The notes: a model not told the origin generated them from the letters alone. Positions 1-11,157 are shown, counted from the stretch's first letter. The stretch is 18,001 bases of DNA from Cruorifilaria tuberocauda (GCA_013365365.1 JABVXU010000851.1:1-18001), one strand, 5' to 3'. Numbers and translations: made by a program.

Positions 1-171
1 TATAAAAATATATAATATAATTTTGAATAATATGAATAATATAATAAAATTCCCGAGATAAAATTCATTTATCATAAAATATTTATCATTCATAGTGAAG
101 CATTGGAATAATCATTGATAAATGATAACATGCATGATAGATAACTTTTTTCAATTAAAATTTGAACTTAC
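1..171 (-). other. Intron 4 (5' part) of the PGAP2-like gene
   Basis: This stretch follows the GTAAGT donor of exon 4, which occupies 171-166 on the minus strand. It is AT-rich and carries several TGATAA/TTATCA hexamers (for example around 70-90 and 116-128). I see no further coding exon in it, so the acceptor of exon 5 lies outside the window. Confidence 0.6.
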
Positions 172-1653
172 ATCGTCCGAATTTTTGCTTTCACCAGAAA
201 AATAATAAAGCAAAATTGATGCAAGCATATTGAAGCAAAGTGTTATAAGCCATACACCAAATGCCGTTGCATGAATATCTATTGGATTAAATTATTAGAT
301 TAGATTTAAATTATTAGATTAAATTAATTTTTTTGAAATCAAGAAAAAATATCAGGTAGCCTGAGTAATTATTTAATCTGCACTTTTCCTTAATTAATTT
401 CTCACTCATATTAACAATTACGTATATTAGAAGAAACTATAATTCATAGAAATTAGAAATTCATTTTATTTTAAATTTATAATTTATATAATTAAACTGA
501 TATCGAACTTAAGCTCATTCTACAGGAATAATATTTAAAGTATTGTTTGGGCTAAGTTAAATATACACGTTGCTTTATTATTAAGCAATTAAGTAATAAA
601 GTTCTTTTTAAATAAACATATAAATGTATCGGAATATTCAAATTATTATTTAAAATATTTTTGTTGCTTAAAAATTTTTATATAACTTGAACAATTTAAA
701 AACATGAACATGAATATGATCTATGCTAATCGTTACTTTTTTACTTTCATTTAATATCTACCTTATAATTTTGGGTAAATTATTTTTTCAAAAAAAAAAA
801 AAAATTTTAAACTTACAGAAAGACGATACAACATCAAATATTGTTATTACTACAAGCGAAAGTGGCTCGAGAAATAATGAAATCATAAGAGATTGATTCA
901 AAATTTTGTACCACCACGAACTTGCATGACTTGTGGTACTTCTCTTGAAGAGATAGTTGTAGAACTATAATCATGGTACTTCTAACATTAATTACTTCTA
1001 TCTTCAATATGTTAAAAAGATCATGAAAACTTTTTTCGATCATTCTTTTCTTGAATTGGCACTAATGTATCATGAAGAGAAGTGAAGAAGTTGAATTCGT
1101 TCAACTTCTCTTCAATTACAAACAGAAAAAGCGATCATATCGTAAAATTTTAATGAAAAAAAAAATTAAATTAATATTAATTATTATAAACTTACAAATG
1201 GATACAATATCCTAGCAGGAAAATTAATGAACATCACACAGAGCCATGCTGTTCGAGTTGGTTCCCATATTCCAATAATATAACTTATTGGTGGCAGTAC
1301 ACTGCAACTTGGATGATTCAATTTCTAGGAAAAGAGAGAGAGAAAGATAAAAGAAATCTTTAGACATTTAGGTGACTTAACTCTTTTAACAATCATGTAA
1401 GAAAAAAAGAAATATCATATATAAAATAAAATAATTTTTAAAAAAAAAAAATGAAACGAGAAATTTGTTGATACTTTTGAGTGTCGGGACAAACCGGGAT
1501 GATAGATTTCTCAACTCGATGAAATTCGAAAGCATAAATATACGCAATACACGTACAACATCCAACACCGGGAAGTAAAGCTCCAACAATTGCCATTACT
1601 GTTCGATTTATTGATAAAAGTTCCATTGATGATACACCAACACTTTTGGGCAT
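172..1653 (-). CDS. pgap2: PGAP2/FRAG1-like GPI-anchor remodelling membrane protein, 5' part (exons 1-4; C-terminus off window)
   Basis: Four exons are read on the minus strand: 1653-1495, 1324-1196, 964-817 and 278-172, joined in phases 0, 0 and 1, with a phase 0 donor (GTAAGT) leaving the last. They encode 181 residues. Visible features are a hydrophobic first membrane segment (about residues 19-42) followed by FHRVEK, the loop LPPISYIIG (63-71), a second segment near 80-103, NQSL...LEP...VVITIFDVVSSF (119-145) as the third, and IHATAFGVWL (147-156) opening the fourth. The order and spacing match human PGAP2, which has LPSVSAAIG, an NxxE-containing helix, VSSS and IHENAF in the same places. 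PGAP2 is a Golgi-resident Frag1/DRAM/Sfk1 family protein that acts in fatty-acid remodelling of GPI anchors; that role is inferred from the family. Start choice: ATG 1653 puts the first helix at the usual distance from the N-terminus. The exon 1 donor at CCG|GTTTGT was chosen because it is the donor that keeps frame. The remaining C-terminal helices must be encoded left of position 1. Confidence 0.85.
1086..1109. repeat. Perfect 10-bp inverted repeat with 4-base TTCG loop
   Basis: AGAAGTTGAA (1086-1095), TTCG, TTCAACTTCT (1100-1109) form a perfect stem-loop in intron 2 of the PGAP2-like gene. On the plus strand the loop reads TTCG; in the minus-strand pre-mRNA it reads CGAA. A function is unknown. 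Confidence 0.6.
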
Positions 1654-1920
1654 TTTTTTTTTCTTTATTTCAAAATTATTATACTAAAAATGATTAATCA
1701 TATACGATTTATATTTATTTATATTTCAAACAAATTAAAATTTGCAAATTAAAATTATTTAATTAAGGATAAGAAAATCTTCAAAAAAAAAAGAAAAAAA
1801 TTATTTCAACAAAGTAGGAACTTTGCAAGTTTAATTCATTTAAATAAGGATGAGAAATTTTTCAAAAAAAAAAAAAAATTTTCTGCTTTGACAAAACGAA
1901 AAATGAATCGTATGTATAAT

Positions 1921-2150
1921 AAGTAAACGGATATACCTAATGTATAAAAAGTAAACGGATATATCTAATCATACGTGAACATACGTGATTAGTGATTGTA
2001 GAAGTATATCCTAATCATAAGATTAGTAATGCCAAGAATATTCCTCCTAATCAATATGGCTAATGATTACAGAAGTATACCTAATCATAAGAAAAGTAAC
2101 CAGTGATCATCTAATCATAGGAATGATGATTACAGAGAATAGTGATTATT
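1921..2150. repeat. Degenerate short repeats (CTAATCATAAG / AGTAAACGGATAT motifs)
   Basis: AGTAAACGGATAT occurs twice near 1922 and 1951. A longer motif, (T)AATGATTACAGAAGTAT followed by CCTAATCATAAG and AGTAA, occurs around 1990-2030 and again at 2061-2099 with a few changes, and decays further to 2150. This looks like an old, diverged tandem repeat. Confidence 0.5.
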
Positions 2151-4360
2151 TTTAGCTTCTTAATCCGCTTCATTATCATTCCAAGTGGAAATCATTATCT
2201 TTGTAAGAGTGATAACAATGAAAAGTAATGGGCAATGTCTTTTATATTTCTGAAAGCATTGCCGCATCAAACTATCCTCGTGATTTTATCATCAAAAAAC
2301 CAGTTGTATTAATACACAAAACCCTAAACAATGTATCGTTGAATATCGTTTGTCCGTTGACAGTGAAGAAAAAGGAACGAAACCGGTTTTGAACTCCGTT
2401 TCTTCACCTATTCCATATTTACTTTCTCTGTAAAAGATATCATAAAACTCATAAACAATTCCTCAATTATTCATGCATACATAATTTATTCATTTTCTAT
2501 AAATAATCAAAACTTCAATAATACTCAAGCTTACTTGATAACATTACTCAAACTCGTCCTAAATTTCAAACTTTCTTACACCATGCACTTTTAACAATTG
2601 ATAGAACAGATTTTATGCAATGAAAAAATTTTTACTTTGCAATGTGAAGGATTAAGAGTTATTTAAATAGTATTATTAAAATTCTCATGTAATTTTGATC
2701 CAACAACATGTAAGTCAATTTGATTGGGAAGGATTGAATATACTCCGGAATGAATTCCGGAAATGATTGAAGCATCTCCCTTCCTGAATGATACACAAGA
2801 ATGATACACTGCAATCTATCGCTTTTTTTTTTCAGATAACTGTGGTCTGATACTAACTGCAATTGATATTAACAAGATAACAGTTTGCACTTTATGTATT
2901 CCATGCGGTTTTTATTCTTTTTTTTTTTAAATTTGAAATTTTAGAATGATATTAAAGTTCAAAGATTTTATGTGATACCTAAAATTTTGATTACTTTTTA
3001 GTACTGAAATATGAGAAGTAAATATGAAGTATACTGAGTTCTGTTAATTGAATTAAAGAAACTTACAAAATCTAATTGTAAACCTTTCAAGTATTGATTT
3101 TTTCAAATTATTGGTTTAAGCGTTAAATTGAAAATCAAAGTTTATCAGTGCGCGAACTTTGAATAGTAAAATAGTGTATTGAGTTGAAAAGTATTGTTGT
3201 ATTGTTGTTAACTTGCAATTACTCAATGAAATAAACTTTCTCTTTTGTTTGCAGCAGAAATCTTTCGAACTGAAATGATTTTAAAGCGATAGCAGCTGTT
3301 CTTATTTCACTTTATCAAATCGATATGTTTATGTCAAAAATATCTTTTCATTGATTTTAACTGTTCACTTTTAGAGTTGAATTTAAATTTTACAATCATT
3401 CATTACCATCATCCATAATTTTGAATCTTTGAATATTACGTGTATATTACTTTTAATATAATTTCGAACATCCATTCAGAACTTTGAAATCTTTCATTCA
3501 TAATATTGAAAGGCAAGGATCGTTTGATTTCATTTTTAATTACAAATATTAAACTAATCAATAATGATTATATCATATATGCAAAATAAATTAATTATTT
3601 AAGGATGATTCATTCTTATCATCTATTATTATTATCAATTTTCGATTCTTTATCACGCATGATAACAATCCATCAGAATTTCAAATTGCTATTGAATTAG
3701 TTTAAAATGAATTGAAGATTACATGTAATTGTTAATTGCAATATATTAGTGAATCCTCACTATTTACACATTTCTTCATACCTGATCAGTTATAATTATT
3801 AGATTAACTTTTGCACATTATTACTTTTAATCAATCATTGATACTGATTCTCTTCTTCTTCCGTCCGGAAAATAAATTATTTTTACGATATTCTTTTGAT
3901 GCTCCAATTACTTTCAATCTGTATGCCATATAGCATGAATAATCGAAAAAACAAAAACAGAAATGCAATACAGAATTTAATTTTCACATTTCCGATTTCA
4001 ATTTTTAATTTTCATTTTGTTTGTGTTTTTGTTGAAGTTTTGTCGCAATATGTGTAAGCATACACAGAAAGATGTTTTTGTTGGATGTTTTCTCAACAAA
4101 TTCACTTTATCATTTTTTCAAACTTTACTTCACTTCATTCACTTCAGTTGAAATCACAGCAATCTCATCCGTTTTGTTTCATCCTTTCAATTTTCATAAA
4201 CATTTTTACTCGATATAAATCATCCAAATAATTTAGTTCAAATTTCAAATTATTCTATCAAGTAATGATAGACAGATTAAATGTAACATTTAATCAACTT
4301 ATGATAAAAAGATATGTCGAATATATTAAATGTTTTTGTGATAAGTTTGAATTATATGTG

Positions 4361-4366
4361 TTTCAG
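4361..4366 (+). promoter_or_regulatory. Probable trans-splice (spliced-leader) acceptor of the Ig-domain gene
   Basis: TTTCAG ends nine bases before the ATG at 4376 and follows an AT-rich stretch. No donor or upstream coding exon was found that would make it a cis-splice site. In nematodes such an acceptor just before the start codon usually receives a spliced leader; that reading is inference. Confidence 0.5.
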
Positions 4367-4375
4367 TGAAAAATC

Positions 4376-5198
4376 ATGAGCCTTGCACCATTCTTTGATA
4401 AAGCGCCTTCAATAATTAATAAACCTGATGGTAGTGTATTATTCGAATGTATGTGTAATGCTAATCCCGAACCAACCATCAAATGGTTTTTTAAGGTAAC
4501 TTTTATCGGTAATAAAATTTCACGTTTTTCGTCCCTATCTGTAATAGCCTGAATTTTATTTCTTTCGTAATACAGAGACAGGAAAACTCTTTTTTTGCCT
4601 GTGATCCTGTCTGTTACTGTTAAAAATTCATTATAACTTTTTAAAATTATTAACTTAACAATTCTTCTTTACTTTCTCATTACAGGATAAAGAATTAAGC
4701 GGTGATCGATATACGATGAAAACAAAAAAAATGGTTGGTAAATGGACATGCACGATGACTATGAAGGTTAATTTTTTCTTTTTTTTTTTGAATTTATCCT
4801 TTCAAAGAGTTATTGTTGAAAAATCTTTGAGAGATTAAAATTTTGAAAATTTTCGAATTTTTATCAGTATCATTTTGATCAAACATCGTTTAATTTAAAT
4901 TATGGTAATTCACTGCAATATAGTCAAAAAAACGAAAATTTACTTTAAAGCATATTTTATATTAAACTTTGAAGAATATGCAAATGCTAAAATTCAGCTT
5001 ATATCTTTTCTTTAAGGAATAAATTTCAGGAAATGTATTAAAAAGTCGTTCACGATAGATTTAAAGTTATTTTAGAATCCAACATTGCAAGATCAAGGAG
5101 TATATAAAGTTGTAGCGACGAATAAGAATGGTACCCATTCGGTGGAACAAAATTACGTCCTATCATGTACTGCTAATGAAGTTTTCAAAACACAATAA
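4376..5198 (+). CDS. Small single immunoglobulin I-set domain protein (intracellular, muscle type)
   Basis: Three exons, 4376-4495, 4686-4766 and 5076-5198, all joined in phase 0, encode 107 residues and end in TAA. Donors are GTAACT and GTTAAT; acceptors are TTACAG and TTTTAG. The protein is one I-set Ig fold: B strand VLFEC (C25), NPEPTIKWF with core tryptophan W38, an E-strand region around WTCTMTMK (60-67), and the signature LQDQGVYKVVATNKNG (71-86), the D-x-G-x-Y turn. There is no signal peptide and no membrane helix. The cysteine normally two residues after the tyrosine is Val79, so the usual B-F disulphide cannot form; this is common in cytosolic muscle Ig domains such as those of twitchin, titin and DIM-1. 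A sarcomere or muscle attachment role is inferred only from that likeness. Identity of the exact nematode orthologue is not known to me. No canonical AATAAA is evident in the next 150 bases. Confidence 0.85.
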
Positions 5199-7098
5199 TT
5201 AGCTAATACTTGTTTATTAATACTATGCCTCTCAATGTCTCTTTAAATATCTTCGAATAATTTAAAATGAAACGGATAAATATAAATGAATTTCAAAAGA
5301 AATCAAACAAAGAAAAAAGCAAAATTTGAAAATAACGTCATCTGAAAGACTAAATGACGTATAGCTAATCATTTTCCAATAATATTAACTGAAATAGAAG
5401 TTTAGCAATAACGGATTATCATTATCATAAATATATTCAAATGCATATCAAAAATTCAACAGCAAAATGCTAAAAGATTTTCTCGAATAGAGGCAGTTAT
5501 ATCATCAATCTCTGAAATGAATGAATCGAATTAGTATTCTTATAAAACAATTTATTCAAACTTCAATCTGTGTTTTAAACTATCACTGACTGCAATAGGA
5601 AAATATGTATTATTTGCTTAATTCATTTCATATTTAAAAAATATTGATTTAATGATTATTGTTTTCTAATATTTACAAGAACTTTATTGTTTTGAGTAAA
5701 TCAATAGATTGATGGTTTAAAATATTTCTGCTAAAAAAAAAGCAACACAAATTTGTCAACGATTGCAATATTTGATGGCAGTTCAATATGGTGAAAGAAC
5801 TCGATGATAAGATTCCATTATAGACTCTTCCAATGTAAACAATATGTCAGGGTGACGTGTGATACGTTGCTTAACGTGAAGATACCTTAGACAAGTAAAC
5901 ATTACATCTCGTTACGTTTAACTTCTTTGAAATGAATATCATGAGCATAAATCAAGAGCAGAATCATCGATGTGACAAGTGAATTGAATTGAAATGACTG
6001 ATAAGAACGGGTGATAAGTGTTGATGCAACGACAGAATCCCCCCCTATTCACCAATGAAAGGGATGGTGGGGTAAGATACATGAAGTAGGAGATGAGTGA
6101 AGAGGCAGAAGTAGAATGCATAGTGGTTCAATATCCTTTTCAACTCTTCACTATGATATCATCGATGGCATTGATAAATATTATCACAAAACTGATAGGT
6201 TAACCATGGTGTCAAGTAACATTATACATCGCCACAGACACATAAATACATACATACGCACACACATCACTTACCTATACACACATAATTCGTTTTTATC
6301 AAATCTATTATATATATAAGGAAGTTTGTAACTGACAATTTGATTCATTTCTATACTGCAATATTTCACATTTAATTAAAATCTTTCGAATTTCGTTTCG
6401 GTTTACTTTCCGCTTCATTTCATCATATTTACTCTTTTTAAATTTAGTCTTTTTTAAATTCAACATTTTTTATTTTCATACCTAGATTTTCAAAAAATCT
6501 AAAAAACATCTAATTTTCATTTCCTGAAAATATCTGAAATTCGTAGAATTTACAAAGATTAATTAACAGCTAAAAAATCCCTAATTTATTTGTTCTCAAG
6601 AATCATGCTGATTCTAATCATTTTATTCATAATCTTTTGAAATCATAGGAATTAACGACAGCACAATCATTTCTATTCAGTTTCAGTTTGATTTTTTTAG
6701 ATCCAATTTTACTTTGTTTAGAAAAGTAAAATTTAAAGGATGATTCGAAAAGGAATGCGATGAAAGGATAAAAGATAGGACATTTTCAATCATAAATTTT
6801 AAATAGAGAGATGATAAAAGTTACGATAAAAACAATGAGTTTCGAATTGCTTTCATTCAGTATATTTCAGGAATTACAGTGATTCCTAATATGGAACTGC
6901 TATAAGTTGACAAAATTAAGTTATTATATTTTTAAAGTTTAAGTTGATAAGAAAGTTGTTATTCAACCCGTGATAAATAATTGTCGAAAAATTTCTAAAA
7001 GTCTAAAAGTCATACATGTCTACTGTAATAACAGTACATTACACTACTGTAATTACAATATTTCGGATGAAAGATATACGATATGTGGGAAGAGATGA
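5199..7098. other. Convergent intergenic region (3' flanks of the Ig-domain and CoA-transferase genes)
   Basis: About 1.9 kb of AT-rich sequence lies between the two stop codons. It must hold both 3' UTRs. It contains a CA-rich low-complexity patch (about 6237-6290) and, on the 3' side of the enzyme gene, a small inverted repeat TACTGT-AATA-ACAGTA (7021-7036). Short open frames at 5939-6121 and 6116-6319 lack any recognisable family or splice context and are taken as chance. Confidence 0.5.
6237..6290. repeat. CA-rich low-complexity patch
   Basis: An imperfect run of CATA and CACA units, including ACATACATACGCACACACA, lies in the convergent intergenic region. It is a microsatellite-like patch with no coding sense. 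Confidence 0.55.
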
Positions 7099-10000
7099 CT
7101 AATCCGATGATGGCATCACTTTCATTCTTTCGAATGCCGCCTTTTCCAAATTCTCGCGCTGACTTGGGTGTGAAATTTTTATTAGTTCATATGCCCGCTG
7201 TCGCATATTTTTGCCCCATAATTGAGCTATACCATATTCGGTGACCACATAATGGACATGGGCCCGTGATGTTACCACTCCTGCTCCCTACAAATAATAT
7301 ATTACGATATATATTATATAAATTACATACGATAATCGGAAAAAAGAAGTCATTTATTGAACTTATTTAAAACAAGTCAATCATATGTATACAAAAAGGT
7401 AAATTTTGCTACCTTATTGAGATAAGGAACAATTTTTGATTCGCCTTTTTTCGTTGAAGAAGGAAGAGCAATGATCGGTTTTCCAAGGCCATCGACACTA
7501 AGCGCTGCACCTCGAATGAAATCTACTTGTCCACCAAAACCAGAAAGGAACCGCGGTCCAACAGAATCAGAAGAAACTATAAATTAAGCAGGTTACATGG
7601 CTTGTCTGCAAGTGTTTCTGGGAACTAATGAACCGATTTTTTGCGGTTGTACTCAATTTAATGTGGCCTTCTTTTCAAACAAAAGAATTTCAAAGACTAA
7701 GAAATCTTAAATTTTATAAAAGTTCTCCACAAATTAAAAAAAAATATTATAATTGGATGAAATAATTAAAAACGAATAACCTTGGCCGGTAAGATCAATT
7801 TCCACTGCTGAATTTATTGCAGTCATTTTTGGCATAGTTTTCACAATAGATGGATCATTCACCCAAGCAACATCACCAAAAAATACGAATGGGTTATCAT
7901 TCAGGAAAGAATACAGTTTTTTGGAACCATAAACAAACGAAACAACCATCTGTAATTGCTCGATAATGCTTACATTTATGAACTGTTGAAAAAGAATTAT
8001 TGTAAATAATCGACTATCATAACAGAAAAAAATGATAGGTATTGAAGACAAGAAGATAACTTTTGGTTCAAACGAATAGAAAAACTAACTTTTCCTGTAT
8101 GAAGAGTTTTTTCAGCGTTAGTTATAGCATTACATTCAACAAGTTTCAAAACACCATCTGAGAACATTTCTGTATGTATCCCAAGATTTTTATGGTTACC
8201 TAACGCGTCCAAAACAGCATCCGGTACAGCACCAATCCCTGAAGTGATGTGAGGATAATATGATAATAACAAAATATAATACCCTAATTTAACATAAATA
8301 TAATAAAAATGAAATATTAAAAAAAGAACTTGTTTCAAAACGATACGTCAGGCGAAGAGCTCATTCTTTTGATAAAATATTTCTTATTGGTATCAAATAC
8401 AAAGAGTTTATTAATAAGAGTTCAGGAAAAACAGCACACCCATCTGAAGCGTAGCGCCATCCACAACTAATTCATTCGCAATCAAATCACCAATTTTTTT
8501 TTCCACTCCGGACTTTTCAGCAAATTTACGTTCATGCAACGGAAAGTTATTTTCAATCATAAAATCAATGTGACTTTCATGGATCACTGTATCACCAAAC
8601 GTACGTGGCATGTTCTCGTTACAAATTGCTAAAAATAAAAAAAAATTCTTTTGGTACTCTTATTTCTTAAAATTTGCTGAAAGCTAAGTAAAAAAGCTTA
8701 AACAATTGTTAAAACATTTCATAAGCGAAATAGAAAAAAAACCTATGACGCAATCCGCTAAAGTTACAGCAGCACGAGTAGAATCGGCACCAGTTCCCAG
8801 CGTACAAAAACCTCTAGAATCAGGTGGTGAAACCTGAAAAAATTGCCAATTCAAAATTAGATTCAAACATGTATTAAATTTTGATTATAGATTAAGTACT
8901 CATAAAAATGCATCTTGCGCCAATTAATTTATCAGAACAAACATTAATTTTAAAAAACTGAACAAAAAAAATCATTTATCACAATCTTTTGCTTTTAAAT
9001 TAACCGTGATTAATGCAGCATTTAGATGAATCACTCCTGATCGAAACAACAACGGAATTTCATGAAGGAAAATTGAATTGAAGTCTGCCGTTCCTGAAAA
9101 ACTGAATGCTTTTTAATAAATAAATGTAATATAAGTTACTACTAGATAATTAAAGTAAATATTTAAGTGAAACTTGCCATCATTAACAGCACTCCTTAAG
9201 TTGTGCCCAGTGAATAAAGAATTCGAACGGATACGATCTAAAGCACAGATTCTAAAATATGAAACTAATAGCGACATAAATGTTTTAAAAGAGTAAATTA
9301 ATATAACGAAATACTCAAATAAACGATTCTATTAGAGATTTTGAAAATATCGGCAGAACCGATGTAAAAAAAGTAAAAGAAAATGCGAACCCTTGACATC
9401 TGGAGCTAACCATGGCGTTGGACCTTCCAAATGCATATGGTGTAAAGTTATTTTCTTCAAATCATTTGCTTTGGCATGATCACAGAGACCCTCCAGCAAT
9501 GGCGTTGGTGTTGCTGCGATACCATGAATGAATATGTGGGATCCTAAAAGACATCTCATTTTCATTTAGATATATTTCATCTTAATTTATCAATACTATG
9601 CTTACTGCTGATAGTCTGTGACAATTTACATACAGCGGTGAAATGTTCATTTGATTTCTAACAATTAGAAATAAAAATCGATCAGAAGTATATATATCAT
9701 CAAAGTTGTCAACCATGAATGAATTATAGTTATTAAGTATAAAGCCTATTTCAAGAAGTTGCAAAATAATGAAAAGTTTCTAAATTATGTTCATAGCGTA
9801 AAAAAAGCATGAGAGAATAGTTGATACGAACAAAGAGTTTTCACAAGAATTAGCTAATTTAACATTCACAATATCATTAAATTATAAGTAGCAATAACTT
9901 TCATGCATTTTTAAATTTCAATCTTAAAATACTTTAGTTTTCAAAATACTTAAATAAAAAGCATTCGTCGGCATTAGCGTAAAATTTAATGATATTATAC

Positions 10001-10278
10001 TTTCGAAAATTTCATTAAAATCATAAATTATGTTTGAAAATCGAAAAAATAAAAATCTGTCAATAAGTAAAGATATCAAATTTACCGCTCTTAATACTGG
10101 AAACAGCTTCTCTGAACTCTTTCACAATTTTCGGCTTCTTGTCTGCAATCGGATAAGTTACCTCATGTCCAACTAACTTGCCACGTACAGATCGAGATGA
10201 CACAACAGAAAGCGAGAATGATCGTCCAAATGTTGTCCTAATGAAGCGATTGAAGAAGCAGTTCAGATTGAGTGACAT
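7099..10278 (-). CDS. Mitochondrial acetyl-CoA hydrolase / acetate (4-hydroxybutyrate) CoA-transferase family enzyme
   Basis: Ten exons on the minus strand: 10278-10086, 9543-9391, 9237-9178, 9093-9005, 8833-8743, 8628-8440, 8238-8090, 7982-7781, 7576-7413 and 7287-7099. Frame is kept at every junction, giving 492 residues and a TAG stop. Residues 1-38 have five arginines, many Ser/Phe and no acid before E39, as in a mitochondrial presequence. Family landmarks in order: HIFIHGIAATPTPLL (67-81), the IFLHEIPLLFRSG segment (143-155), VSPPDSRGFCTLG (166-178), MPRTFGD (202-208), DGATLQMG then GIGAVPDAVL (to 268), HTEMFSDG with Glu282 as the likely catalytic glutamate that forms the CoA thioester, SGFGGQVDF (387-395), KGESKIVP, and HVHYVVTEYGIA (440-451). 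Length is as expected for nematode homologues (C. elegans C44B7.10 type). Family members move CoA between acyl groups; in helminth mitochondria an acetate:succinate CoA-transferase makes acetate and succinyl-CoA, but hydrolase versus transferase activity cannot be decided here. Intron 3 is GC-AG. Confidence 0.93.
9094..9177 (-). other. GC-AG intron (intron 3) of the CoA-transferase gene
   Basis: Exon 3 ends ...AAT GAT G and the intron begins GCAAGT, ending TTTTTCAG before exon 4. The junction codon G|GA gives glycine in the conserved stretch AVNDGTADF. The nearest GT (in CAAGTT) would shift the frame of exon 4, so the GC donor is required by the reading frame. Apart from the T-to-C change the donor matches GTAAGT, as is usual for GC-AG introns. 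Confidence 0.85.
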
Positions 10279-10631
10279 TGTTGTTAGTAACTATCGAGCA
10301 CACCGCTTACGCCACTTAATTCCTCCTAAATGAACTTTAAAGAAGTAAGAGTAAGAGTGTCTGGTTGAAAACAGCGAGTACAGTGTGGCACAGTGCAATG
10401 AATCAATGAATCAACATGATTGTGCATCATTGATTGACTCTGCCTGAAATTCTTATCATCCGCTAAAGCTCTTTTGCTAACTTCTAAAAAATAAAAAACA
10501 AAAAAAAGGAAGAAGAAACCGTTGCGAAAAATGGTGAAAGTGCAAGAAAAGAGTTTGAAAATGCAAAAAAAAGTTTCGATTTTTGATGGATGAAGAAATT
10601 AATTGAGTAAATTTTGAAATAAACAGAAGAA
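10279..10631. promoter_or_regulatory. Upstream region of the CoA-transferase gene, possibly bidirectional
   Basis: This stretch lies upstream of ATG 10278 (minus) and of a possible plus-strand first exon at 10632. It holds a 9-bp inverted repeat AATCAATGA (10401-10409) / TCATTGATT (10427-10435) and a GATA-type site, TGATAAGA on the minus strand (10451-10458). Promoter function is inferred from position. A 20-codon frame starting near 10531 and ending at a TGA would act as an upstream ORF if transcribed rightward. Confidence 0.35.
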
Positions 10632-10664
10632 ATGAATGATCAAGTTTTATCGAAAGAACTGAAA
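10632..10664 (+). CDS. Possible short first coding exon (11 codons) of an unidentified plus-strand gene
   Basis: ATG at 10632 opens MNDQVLSKELK, which runs straight into a perfect donor GTAAGT at 10665. An in-frame TAA lies just upstream (10620-10622), so this ATG would be the true start. I could not find a second exon: joining to an acceptor near 10770 gives an early stop, and joining to the aquaporin acceptor at 16120 in phase 0 also hits a stop. It may be a 5' leader exon, a real first exon with a distant partner, or chance. Confidence 0.25.
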
Positions 10665-11157
10665 GTAAGTAATTTTTGATTATAGAGAAAAATTGGGAAA
10701 TGAAATAGTCTATAAAACATTGAACAATCTTTCCTCTTTCTTTGTTTTTTTTTTTTAATTTAATTAGCAGAGAAGTTAATCAGTGTTAATTAACTTAATT
10801 AATAGAGAAATGAGATCAGGTATTGTTTATTTTTTTTTTCGTTTCTCGTTTTCTTTTGTTGTATATTTATTTTATTTCGAATTGTCTAAGTTTAGTTTTT
10901 TGGGTATTTTAGGCTTTGTTTTTGATTTTTTTTGTTTCTGAATGGTTGAAATATGAATTTTAAATTACACTTGATGAAAATAATGTAAAATTGAACGATG
11001 AATGGCTTACTTACTTTCTCATGTCATGTGTTCTTTTTTCGTTGAAGAAATTTCGGCGTAAACATGCGGTATGTTCCGTAATGCTTTAAAACAATCAGAA
11101 AAAAAAGAGTAATATGTTTTTCTAAAAATGCAATAACAAAAGGAAAAAACAAACATG

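Larger units (their letters stand above)
1654..4366. other. Divergent intergenic region between the PGAP2-like and Ig-domain genes
   Basis: About 2.7 kb lie between the two divergent start codons. It holds A-homopolymer tracts, two partly similar AT-rich copies (about 1757-1800 and 1836-1880), degenerate repeats at 1921-2150, and a 6-bp inverted repeat CCGGAA/TTCCGG at 2745-2760. I found no convincing coding exon on either strand. The upstream regions of both genes must lie here, but no TATA box or other promoter element could be assigned. Confidence 0.5.

Noticed and set aside
834..1043. 69-codon minus-strand open frame
   Set aside because: It overlaps exon 3 of the PGAP2-like gene in a different frame; the exon frame gives the family-matching sequence, this one does not.
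2659..2862. 67-codon minus-strand frame
   Set aside because: No family resemblance and no neighbouring exons; length is within chance for this composition.
6116..6319. 67-codon plus-strand frame
   Set aside because: Its second half is the CATA/CACA repeat and no splice context supports it.
7997..8338. Open frame extending exon 7 of the enzyme gene on both sides
   Set aside because: Only 8238-8090 matches the family; the flanks are intron sequence bounded by a good acceptor and a GTTAGT donor.
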